A DNA stretch of 7,022 bases from Bordetella parapertussis (GTDB lineage Bacteria; Pseudomonadota; Gammaproteobacteria; Burkholderiales; Burkholderiaceae_B). The stretch is from contig CAMEAW010000148.1 of NCBI GenBank assembly GCA_945911685.1, positions 1-7,022 of the forward strand. Direction: 5' to 3'. How positions within the stretch are numbered: position 1 is the stretch's first letter; every line of letters begins with the position of its first letter. Both the position numbers and the translations under genes were made by a program. Shown here piece after piece: positions 1 through 5,447 of the stretch. The notes under the pieces are model-generated. The model was not told where the DNA came from, made no database searches, and was given only the letters and a program-made list of their open reading frames with translations.

Positions 1-380
1 CGCCGCCTGAAATCTGGGCTGATCTTGTTGGCGATTGCCCCGATCAGTTCAAGTGAAAAGAATACGATCGGAAACTCGACACGATTCGGAAACTGCATCG
101 TGACGACATCCCCGGGGCCGATCCCGATACTTTTTAAAAACGCAGCACAACGATCAACCTGATCTTTCAGTTCACCATAAGTGAGGCTGCGAGTTTCGTC
201 GATAAAGACTAGGCGATCCGGATGCTCGAGTGCGCGCTTTTCAATAAAGTCATAAAAGGTCACGTCGTGCCAAACCTTGCTGCCAATATAACGGGTGCGC
301 AAAGCGTCGGTTAGCCGCGTCTTGTATTGCGGCGTAGTCATGAGCTTGATGTTTGATGTGTGAGTTGCCGATGGAGTCAT
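1..380 (-). CDS. AMP-forming acyl-CoA synthetase, N-terminal part (truncated by window edge)
   Basis: The first 126 codons of an ANL-superfamily acid:CoA ligase are read without a stop to the window edge. Such enzymes adenylate a carboxylate with ATP and transfer it to CoA in the cytoplasm. Visible landmarks are the family's early block LTYGELKDQVDRCAAFL (about residues 66-82), then GIGPGDVV, then QFPNRVEF, and the run ELIGAIANKISPDFR near residue 125. The last part recalls the cyclohexanecarboxylate-CoA ligase/dihydroxybenzoate-AMP ligase branch rather than acetyl-CoA synthetase. The SSGTTGxPK phosphate loop, hinge and C-terminal lid lie outside the window, so substrate class and integrity cannot be judged. 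The start at 380 has a GAGG about 9 nt upstream, inside the end of the dehydrogenase gene, whose stop is only 5 nt away, so translation is probably coupled. The ATG at 385 stops at once. Met14 is an alternative start. Confidence 0.88.
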   Translation of the reverse strand, partial: MTPSATHTSNIKLMTTPQYKTRLTDALRTRYIGSKVWHDVTFYDFIEKRALEHPDRLVFIDETRSLTYGELKDQVDRCAAFLKSIGIGPGDVVTMQFPNRVEFPIVFFSLELIGAIANKISPDFRR

Positions 381-385
381 TTCAT

Positions 386-1165
386 TTACCTCAACGCGCG
401 CAGTAAGCCTCCATCGACGGGGATGGTACAGCCCGTGATGTAAGAGCCTGCGGGTGAAACAAGCAGTGCGACCAGATTGGCGATATCAGCCGATGTCCCG
501 ATACGGCCCAGCGGGATTTCAGTGATCAGTTTTGCACGCACACTCTCTGGGCTCTCAGTGCCGGCTGCAAACACTTTTTGCAAGCGATCGGTATCGATAT
601 AGCCAGGGCATATCGTATTGACGTTAATGCCGTGCTGCGCAATCTCAAGCGAAAGGGTTTTTGCATACCCCATCAAGCCAGCCCAGGTTGCAACAGACAG
701 TGCAAAGCCTGCAATGGGTTGTATTGCAGAGATTGCAGAAATATTCAGGATGCTGCCTGAACCAGAGTCTTTGAGATGAGGCAGTGCAGAGCGCACCATA
801 CGAATGACGCTGAACAAGTTTTGTTCGATGGCCTTTTGCCAAGCCACATCATCGAATGAGTCAATCGGCCCGAGTGGTGGCGCGCCGTCGTTATTCACCA
901 AGATATCAAGCTTGCCAAAGTGATCGAGGGCTGTCTGTACGATGCGCCCACTTTCGTCTTGGTTGCGGATGTCAGCCGAGACGGGGATGACGCGCACGCC
1001 GTGCTTAGCAGACAGCTCAGCGGCGGCGGCTTCGAGTTTAGGGATACGTCTTGCAAAGATCACTAAATTCGCACCCTCAGAGGCCAAACGGTTTGCGATG
1101 CCATACCCAATGCCCATGCTGCCGCCACCAACGATTGCGACTTTTCCTTTTAGTTCGAGATCCAT
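386..1165 (-). CDS. Divergent FabG-like short-chain dehydrogenase lacking the Ser-Tyr-Lys triad
   Basis: This 259-residue protein has the length and Rossmann layout of a classical SDR. The glycine-rich dinucleotide loop is GGGSMGIG (residues 13-20, with Gly13 where Thr is usual). Asp65 falls at the adenine-contact position. NNDG (91-94) stands in for NNAG, Asn116 is the structural Asn of the active site, and PG (187-188) and DGG (251-253) are in place. Arg39-Arg40 after the second strand would favour NADP(H). Aligned on these landmarks, the catalytic Ser is Ala144, Tyr is Ser157 and Lys is Trp161, so there is no YxxxK. From memory, a subgroup annotated as 3-oxoacyl-ACP reductase carries LSNxxRAG here, and this protein resembles it. 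It may therefore use other chemistry or be a non-redox partner. The start shares one base with the upstream stop (TAATG), with GGAG 10 nt upstream. Family is certain; activity is not. Confidence 0.93.
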   Translation of the reverse strand: MDLELKGKVAIVGGGSMGIGYGIANRLASEGANLVIFARRIPKLEAAAAELSAKHGVRVIPVSADIRNQDESGRIVQTALDHFGKLDILVNNDGAPPLGPIDSFDDVAWQKAIEQNLFSVIRMVRSALPHLKDSGSGSILNISAISAIQPIAGFALSVATWAGLMGYAKTLSLEIAQHGINVNTICPGYIDTDRLQKVFAAGTESPESVRAKLITEIPLGRIGTSADIANLVALLVSPAGSYITGCTIPVDGGLLRALR

Positions 1166-2028
1166 TAACGCTCTACTCCACTCAAGAAGGCTTCTGCATT
1201 TTTATAAAAGACTTTTTCTAGTACCGCGTCAGAATATCCCTCTGCTTTCCATTCAGTGGTGAGTCGCTCGTAGGTATACAGCGGATAGTCACCGCCAAAC
1301 ATGATGCGGTCTTGCAGGCGACGCGCGATGTCGTGCTTAAGATCTGGGGTGAAATACTTTGGCGACCAGCCATGCAGTTCGTACCAGATGTTGCGCTTGT
1401 GCATGAGAACCGCAATCGTTTCAGCTTGCCAGGGCCAGCCAGGTCGTGCCGCCACAATGCGAAGTAAAGGGTTCTGCGCCGCCACCATATCCAGATGACG
1501 TGGGTGACAGCTATCGAGCAAGATGCCATTGCCGCCAGGCAGCCCTGCACCCAGACCTGTTGTGCCAACAAAAATCAGTACGGGGATGCTGGCTTCGATA
1601 CACAGCTTGTAAAAGGGGGCGTAAGTCGGATCGCTCGCAGGCACCGAACCCGAGCCATTGACCGCAAGGCCGATAAAACCTGCTTTGGCGTCGATACACC
1701 GCCGCAGCTCTTTGAGACCTTCGTCTTTGCCGTGAAAAGTTGGGTCGATGTGCAGCCAGTTACCCAAAATCGCATCGGGACACTTCCGTTGCATGTCAAA
1801 AGAATAGTCATGCAGGGGGCTGATGTCTTGGACCGGTGCAAATTTAGTGAATCCTAAATCCAAGATCACTTGTGCGTTGCTCGCTCTGAAATAAGCCACC
1901 ATCTCGTCCTCTGTCACGTATTTGGTCTCAGAGTTCCAGGTCTTTTTTTGCTGGGCAAGCTCGGCCGCAGTGCGCAGCACGTAGCCTCGCTGGGTGCCCC
2001 AGTGTGAGTGCATATCGATCAGTTTCAT
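1165..2028 (-). CDS. Amidohydrolase-2 family TIM-barrel hydrolase with altered metal-site residues
   Basis: This 287-residue protein has the outline of the ACMSD-like amidohydrolase_2 family. HSH lies at residues 7-9 after the first strand, GGDYP at 245-249 gives the late barrel Asp247, and an NAEAFL tail is typical. The stretch GAGLPGGNGI (160-169) and the GWSPKYF block (220-226) recall proteins annotated as 4-hydroxyphenyl-beta-ketoacyl-CoA hydrolase-like, which cleave C-C bonds in side-chain degradation; this likeness is from memory. Two positions where relatives carry histidine differ here: PVLIFVG has Phe153 and AARPGWPW has Arg195. His175 and His178 lie between and might substitute. A metal-dependent hydrolase or decarboxylase role is inferred, not shown. 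No signal peptide is seen, so it is cytoplasmic. AGGAA lies 5 nt upstream of the start. It sits 87 nt after the deacylase gene and overlaps the dehydrogenase gene by one base, so it is likely co-transcribed with both. Confidence 0.92.
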   Translation of the reverse strand: MKLIDMHSHWGTQRGYVLRTAAELAQQKKTWNSETKYVTEDEMVAYFRASNAQVILDLGFTKFAPVQDISPLHDYSFDMQRKCPDAILGNWLHIDPTFHGKDEGLKELRRCIDAKAGFIGLAVNGSGSVPASDPTYAPFYKLCIEASIPVLIFVGTTGLGAGLPGGNGILLDSCHPRHLDMVAAQNPLLRIVAARPGWPWQAETIAVLMHKRNIWYELHGWSPKYFTPDLKHDIARRLQDRIMFGGDYPLYTYERLTTEWKAEGYSDAVLEKVFYKNAEAFLSGVER

Positions 2029-2115
2029 GTTGCTTCCTGAAGTGACTTCTTGCCGTTGCTAGGCTTTAATTGGAAAACCCCAACAGCATGATTTCTCTGT
2101 TATCGATGACTCATA

Positions 2116-3822
2116 TCAGTGATTCATCGCAACCTGTGGCCGTATTGCAGAAAATTCAGTCAATACCTGACCGGGGGGGGTAACCGTAGTGTAGTCACCA
2201 TCGTGGTACACGCTCACGCCATTGACCCAAACTGTGTGTAGCCCTGGCGCTGATCTCACAAGACGGGTCGCGCCACTGGGCAAATCGTTCAGACGCTGTG
2301 TGTTGGATATACCAATCTGTTTGGGATCAAACAAAATCATGTCAGCGTAAGCACCTTCGACGAGACGACCGCGATCAATCAAGCCATAGATGTCTGCGGC
2401 GTCACTAGTCAGTTTTTTGATTGCAGCTGCAAGGTCTAGCTTACCAAGATCACGCACCCAGTGGCCCAAGAAATACATTCCAAAACCGGCCTCGCAGAAA
2501 AAAGTCAGGTGCGCGCCGCCATCCGACAGGCTAACCATATTGCCCGGATCTTGCAGTAATTCCCAGACCATGTCTTCTTCAACATTCAGAAGCTTGGCGG
2601 TGAAGGTAGTTTGCAAATTCTCCTCAACGCCTAATCCCAAGAAAACATCTACGGGGTCAGCATTACACTCTTTGGCAATCGCCGCTATGGTTCTTCCAAC
2701 AAGGCGCTGGTTTTTATCCAATGCGGTCATTGTGACTTCGACGCGTTCCCAGTTGCCGTTAAAGATACGGCCACCATCCGGATTCGACAGCGCATCGCGC
2801 ATGCGCCGGGCAAATTCAGGATCAGAAAACGATGCCATCATGGCCTCGTGATCACCGTGTTTGAGTTCTGACCAAGGCTGTACCGTCATCAAGGGGTAGG
2901 CTTTCTCTAACGTGAAATCCATACTAAGTGGCTGACATGACGCTTGGGCATAGACTAGCGCGCCGCGGCTTCGGGCCGCTTGGCAACGATGCATCAGGTT
3001 TTTTGCTCGGTCTGGCTGATTACTGTAGTGAAGCAAGGGCGCAAAGACTGCCGGACGTTGACTGATGTTTGAAAGCTCTTCGAGAAATTCAATCGTGGTG
3101 CGATCGCCACAGGTAATCACGGTGAGGCCATGATTAAACTCGCTCATGACCTTTGCAAAGGCACGAAATTCGTCGTCATCGGCGAGTCTGGACGGCACTG
3201 GAATGCCACCATGACCATTGTGATTTTCGAAGGTCGACGAGCCAAGACCTATTGCACCGGCCTGAAGGGCTTCTCGAAACATCGTGGTCATTGTTTCTAG
3301 CTCTTCTGGCGTTGCTGCTCGTTGCGATCCTGCCTCTTTCATGACGACTGTTCGCATCGCCGAATGCGAGGCGAAAGACGCTACATTCGGGTATACGCCC
3401 TTGCGGCGCAGCATAGCAAGAAACTCTGGAAAGCTCTCGAAATCCCAATCGACGCCGGCTTTGAGCGAATCGAGTGACATTGCCTCGACCTCTGACAGGT
3501 TTGCCAAAATGAGGTCTCGAGTGTCTGGGGTTGCCGGAGCAATACCGAAGCCACAGTTTCCAATAATGACGGTGGTCACTCCCAGCGCCGGCGAAGGAGA
3601 TGCAGTTGAGTCCCAGGTAAGCTGCGCATCATAATGAGTATGTACATCGATAATGCCGGGTGCAAGAACTAGGCCCCTTGCATCGATTTCGTTTTCGGAT
3701 GATCCACTGACAGTGCCAATTTTTGCGATACGCCCATCTTTGATAGCAACGTCCGCTTTCACCAGTGGGTTTCCCATGCCATCGGCTAGTTTTGCGTTTC
3801 TGATGATCAGTTCGTACATCAT
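2116..3822 (-). CDS. N-acyl-D-amino-acid deacylase-like amidohydrolase (D-aminoacylase family)
   Basis: This 568-residue cytoplasmic protein belongs to the amidohydrolase_3/COG3653 group, which hydrolyses N-acyl-D-amino acids and related amides. It opens with the family's beta-sandwich segment (LIIRNAKLADGMG, residues 5-17). PGIIDVHTHYD (55-65) supplies His61, His63 and Asp65, and GNCGFG (88-93) supplies Cys90, equivalent to the bridging Cys of D-aminoacylase. SLSDGGAH (431-438) carries the late catalytic Asp434. The C-terminal sandwich ends with DRGRLVEGAYADMILFD (483-499) and HTVWVNG. The middle, around PSRLADDDEF (210-219), differs from true D-aminoacylases, so the substrate may be another amide, lactam or carbamate. 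CGGAG 7 nt upstream fits the first ATG; the second, one codon in, is also possible. A run of eight C in the coding strand sits about 20 codons before the stop. It follows the solute-binding gene after 112 nt and probably belongs to the same operon. Confidence 0.93.
   Translation of the reverse strand: MMYELIIRNAKLADGMGNPLVKADVAIKDGRIAKIGTVSGSSENEIDARGLVLAPGIIDVHTHYDAQLTWDSTASPSPALGVTTVIIGNCGFGIAPATPDTRDLILANLSEVEAMSLDSLKAGVDWDFESFPEFLAMLRRKGVYPNVASFASHSAMRTVVMKEAGSQRAATPEELETMTTMFREALQAGAIGLGSSTFENHNGHGGIPVPSRLADDDEFRAFAKVMSEFNHGLTVITCGDRTTIEFLEELSNISQRPAVFAPLLHYSNQPDRAKNLMHRCQAARSRGALVYAQASCQPLSMDFTLEKAYPLMTVQPWSELKHGDHEAMMASFSDPEFARRMRDALSNPDGGRIFNGNWERVEVTMTALDKNQRLVGRTIAAIAKECNADPVDVFLGLGVEENLQTTFTAKLLNVEEDMVWELLQDPGNMVSLSDGGAHLTFFCEAGFGMYFLGHWVRDLGKLDLAAAIKKLTSDAADIYGLIDRGRLVEGAYADMILFDPKQIGISNTQRLNDLPSGATRLVRSAPGLHTVWVNGVSVYHDGDYTTVTPPGQVLTEFSAIRPQVAMNH
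2173..2180. repeat. Eight-base C (coding strand) homopolymer inside the deacylase gene
   Basis: Eight G on the plus strand read as ACC CCC CCC GGT in the deacylase gene, giving Thr-Pro-Pro-Gly. It is the longest G/C homopolymer I see in the window. A one-base slip would replace only about the last 19 residues, so any effect on the enzyme may be mild. The reading used here gives a PPGQVL tail compatible with the family's usual PGxVL ending, which argues that eight is the functional count. Confidence 0.9.
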
Positions 3823-3934
3823 TCATGTGCTCCGTCAGTAAGACCTAGTGTTATCTGTAGCTTGAGCCAGCCTTTTTGTCCGACACCATTCGGCGCCAAT
3901 AAGCTTCTCTCAATGGCCGAGCAATTGATCAGGG

Positions 3935-4912
3935 TCAATTCAGCTCTAACTTAAGTGACTTGGCGACATCTCCCCACTTTGCCGACTCTGCCTCTAAAAA
4001 TTTAGCGAACGCAGCGGGGCTTTGGGGATCGGGTTGAACGCCCAACTTCTCAAACCGCGCAATGACCTCTGGCTCGCGTAGGGCGTCAGTGACGGCCTTG
4101 TTTAAGGTCTCTAAAATTTTTGGCGGAAGATTTGCTGGCCCAAATAACCCAAACCAACCTTGCGCACTAAAGCCTGGAAATCCAGACTCGGCGACCGTCG
4201 GGACATCGGGCACGACCGTTGAGCGCTTGGCCCCCGTAATTGCCAAGACTTTTAAGCGTCCGGCTGTGACGTTATTGAATGAGGTTCCGACCGAGCTCTC
4301 GAAGGATAAATTAATTTGATTGGCGAGCAGGTCTTGCAGCGCTGGGCCAGTGCCTTTGTAAGGTACATGCAGCAAACTTATACCTGCGCGCTGCGCAAAC
4401 ATTTCTGCCGTCAAATGCGGGATTGACCCGTTTCCTACGCTGGCATAACTCACTTTGCCGGGATTGGCTTTCGCATAGGCCACGAACTCCTTGACAGAAC
4501 TGAACGGTGTCGCGGCGTTGGCCACGATTGCGCCCTCGGTGATGATGATATTGGTAATTGGGGTGAAGTCTTTACTGGGATTAAATCCTAGGTTTTTAGT
4601 GACATGCGGCGCAATGGACATGGCGCTGACCGTCAACAATCCTAGGGTATAGCCGTCAGGTTTACTGGTTGCTAAGTACTGCGTACCGATGTTTCCGCCA
4701 GCCCCGGCTTTGTTCTCTACGACCACGGCCTGATTCAAATATTTCGTCAGATTTCTAGCGACCTCGCGGCCCGCAATATCCGTTACCCCACCCGGTGGAA
4801 ACGGCACAACAAGCGTGATGGGTTTACTGGGATAGTCCGCTTGCGCCGAGGCGGGCAAGGGCGCACAGCAGAGCGCAGTGATTGCCAAAATCGATTGGTA
4901 GTTGAATCTCAT
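3935..4912 (-). CDS. Bug/TctC-family periplasmic solute-binding protein
   Basis: This 325-residue exported protein has the usual Bug-family length. A signal peptide is clear: a hydrophobic core at about 8-20 and a probable cleavage after ALPASA-type sequence at Ala23. The mature start YPSKPITLVVPFPPGG (27-42) followed by Asp45 and Arg49 is the family hallmark, with the Asp in the ligand-contact loop. ENKAGAGGNIG (66-76), HVPYKGTGPALQDLL (182-196), and QGWFGLFGPANLPP (251-264) complete the fold. Such proteins capture small carboxylates or amides in the periplasm. No TctA/TctB membrane genes are in view, so it may be one of the many orphan Bug proteins that share a permease or act in sensing. 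GGAG lies 5 nt upstream of the start. It heads the catabolic gene run, which suggests it binds that pathway's substrate (inference). Its 92-nt upstream gap may carry its own promoter, but I see no convincing one. Confidence 0.95.
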   Translation of the reverse strand: MRFNYQSILAITALCCAPLPASAQADYPSKPITLVVPFPPGGVTDIAGREVARNLTKYLNQAVVVENKAGAGGNIGTQYLATSKPDGYTLGLLTVSAMSIAPHVTKNLGFNPSKDFTPITNIIITEGAIVANAATPFSSVKEFVAYAKANPGKVSYASVGNGSIPHLTAEMFAQRAGISLLHVPYKGTGPALQDLLANQINLSFESSVGTSFNNVTAGRLKVLAITGAKRSTVVPDVPTVAESGFPGFSAQGWFGLFGPANLPPKILETLNKAVTDALREPEVIARFEKLGVQPDPQSPAAFAKFLEAESAKWGDVAKSLKLELN

Positions 4913-4950
4913 GTTGTCTCCAGATTTTTTCTATAAGCGGCTATTCGAAA

Positions 4951-4971
4951 ATTCGTTACGCCTTAACGGAT
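4951..4971 (-). terminator. Weak stem-loop downstream of the cytochrome gene
   Basis: On the minus strand CGTTA-AGGCG-TAACG forms a 5-bp stem with a 5-nt loop. Two further A-T pairs lie beyond one mismatch, and AATTTTCG follows. It lies between the cytochrome c stop and the Bug gene and could partly separate the sulfite genes from the catabolic run. The stem is short and the T run has only four bases, so efficient termination is doubtful. Confidence 0.3.
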
Positions 4972-5004
4972 ATGAGCCCAGAGACAAGATAACGCATTCA
5001 CCGA

Positions 5005-5340
5005 CTATTGGCGACTCGCTTTCGCAACGTATTCGGATAGTATTTTCATCTGCTCGGGGGTTAAGCTTGTATAAGCAGGCATTTGGCCAATGCCGTTTTT
5101 AAGGGCGTTTAAAACGCGCGCAGCGTCGGGTTGAAGCTCGTTCATTGACGGCCCCACTGCACCCGCAGCGCCCGCTGCCTCAAGGGTATGACAGATGGCA
5201 CAGGCTGGCGCAGCACCTTTTAAGAATAAAAGCTTACCTTCTTCATCATTTGCCGAGGCAATTGGGGCAAAGGCTATCGTAGAGACCAACGCCACCGCGC
5301 TAATGACTCGGGTAACCGGCATAAATATTTCTTTTTGCAT
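5005..5340 (-). CDS. sorB: Exported mono-heme cytochrome c, probable SorB-type subunit of sulfite dehydrogenase
   Basis: The 111-residue product starts with a signal peptide (hydrophobic 11-28, likely cleavage after ASA at Ala30), leaving about 81 mature residues, close to the small SorB cytochrome. CAICH (47-51) is the heme c attachment site with His51 as proximal ligand. Met87 in GQMPAY is the likely distal ligand, and the final helix LTPEQMKILSEYVAKA (93-108) is typical of class I cytochromes c. It would take electrons from the molybdenum subunit encoded just upstream and pass them to the respiratory chain. Gene order and size support SorB over SoxD, which is much larger. The start is uncertain: neither Met1 nor Met7 has a good ribosome binding site, and Met7 gives the more ordinary signal peptide. 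The gene follows sorA after 107 nt containing a strong hairpin. Confidence 0.85.
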   Translation of the reverse strand: MQKEIFMPVTRVISAVALVSTIAFAPIASANDEEGKLLFLKGAAPACAICHTLEAAGAAGAVGPSMNELQPDAARVLNALKNGIGQMPAYTSLTPEQMKILSEYVAKASRQ

Positions 5341-5363
5341 TTGATTAAAAGGCTCTGGTGGAC

Positions 5364-5386
5364 GTGATGTTGCTGTGTTGCGTCAC
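5364..5386. promoter_or_regulatory. Direct repeat inside a short inverted repeat, upstream of the cytochrome gene
   Basis: On the plus strand GTTGC-TGT-GTTGC is flanked by GTGA and TCAC, giving a 23-bp composite element about 25-45 bases upstream of the cytochrome start. It could be an operator or a leader structure, but each arm is only 4-5 bases and chance is a fair explanation. No function is assigned. Confidence 0.2.
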
Positions 5387-5408
5387 TTGGTCGAATCGAA
5401 GGCGTACA

Positions 5409-5436
5409 AAGCCTCCCCGTACTTGGGGGGAGGCTT
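5409..5436 (-). terminator. Ten-base-pair GC-rich stem-loop between sorA and sorB
   Basis: AAGCCTCCCC (5409-5418) pairs perfectly with GGGGAGGCTT (5427-5436) around an 8-nt loop. It begins 11 bases after the sorA stop in the direction of transcription. On the minus strand the stem ends in CTTTGTACG, so the U tract is poor. It may therefore act as a partial terminator or an mRNA 3'-end stabiliser that sets the ratio of sorA to sorB rather than a full stop. The hairpin itself is clear; its function is inferred. Confidence 0.6.
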
Positions 5437-5447
5437 GCGAACAACGA

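Larger units (their letters stand above)
1..4912 (-). other. Probable five-gene catabolic operon (Bug protein, two amidohydrolases, SDR, acyl-CoA synthetase)
   Basis: Five co-directional genes run without an intervening convincing terminator. Joints in order are 112 nt, 87 nt, a one-base TAATG overlap and 5 nt. The combination of a capture protein, an amide-cleaving enzyme, a second hydrolase, a dehydrogenase-like protein and a CoA ligase is what a degradation route for a small acid or amide would need. The operon may continue beyond the left window edge. Substrate and regulator are not visible. Confidence 0.65.

Noticed and set aside
942..1262. Open frame of 106 codons on the plus strand across the dehydrogenase/amidohydrolase joint
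   Set aside because: The product looks like antisense translation of glycine- and alanine-rich coding sequence; no ribosome site or motif supports it.
2029..2115. Possible short peptide genes or a terminator in the gap between the two amidohydrolase genes
   Set aside because: Only frames of four to seven codons and a 4-bp TTGG/CCAA stem are present; nothing is beyond chance.
2390..2851. Open frame of 153 codons on the plus strand opposite the deacylase gene
   Set aside because: It has a low-complexity Ser/Arg-rich product with no family likeness, and lies wholly antisense to a well-supported gene.
3823..3934. Possible terminator in the gap after the Bug gene
   Set aside because: The best stem (CCGA/TCGG) has 4 bp and no T run, so the operon reading was kept.
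3935..4912. Lipoprotein signal in the Bug protein because of Cys15-Cys16
   Set aside because: The residues before the cysteines (ITAL) do not make a proper lipobox, and an ordinary cleavage site follows at ASA (residues 21-23).
4902..5102. Plus-strand open frame of 66 codons covering the gap between the Bug and cytochrome genes
   Set aside because: It overlaps the ends of both genes, has no recognisable domain, and uses sequence that better fits a leader with a weak hairpin.
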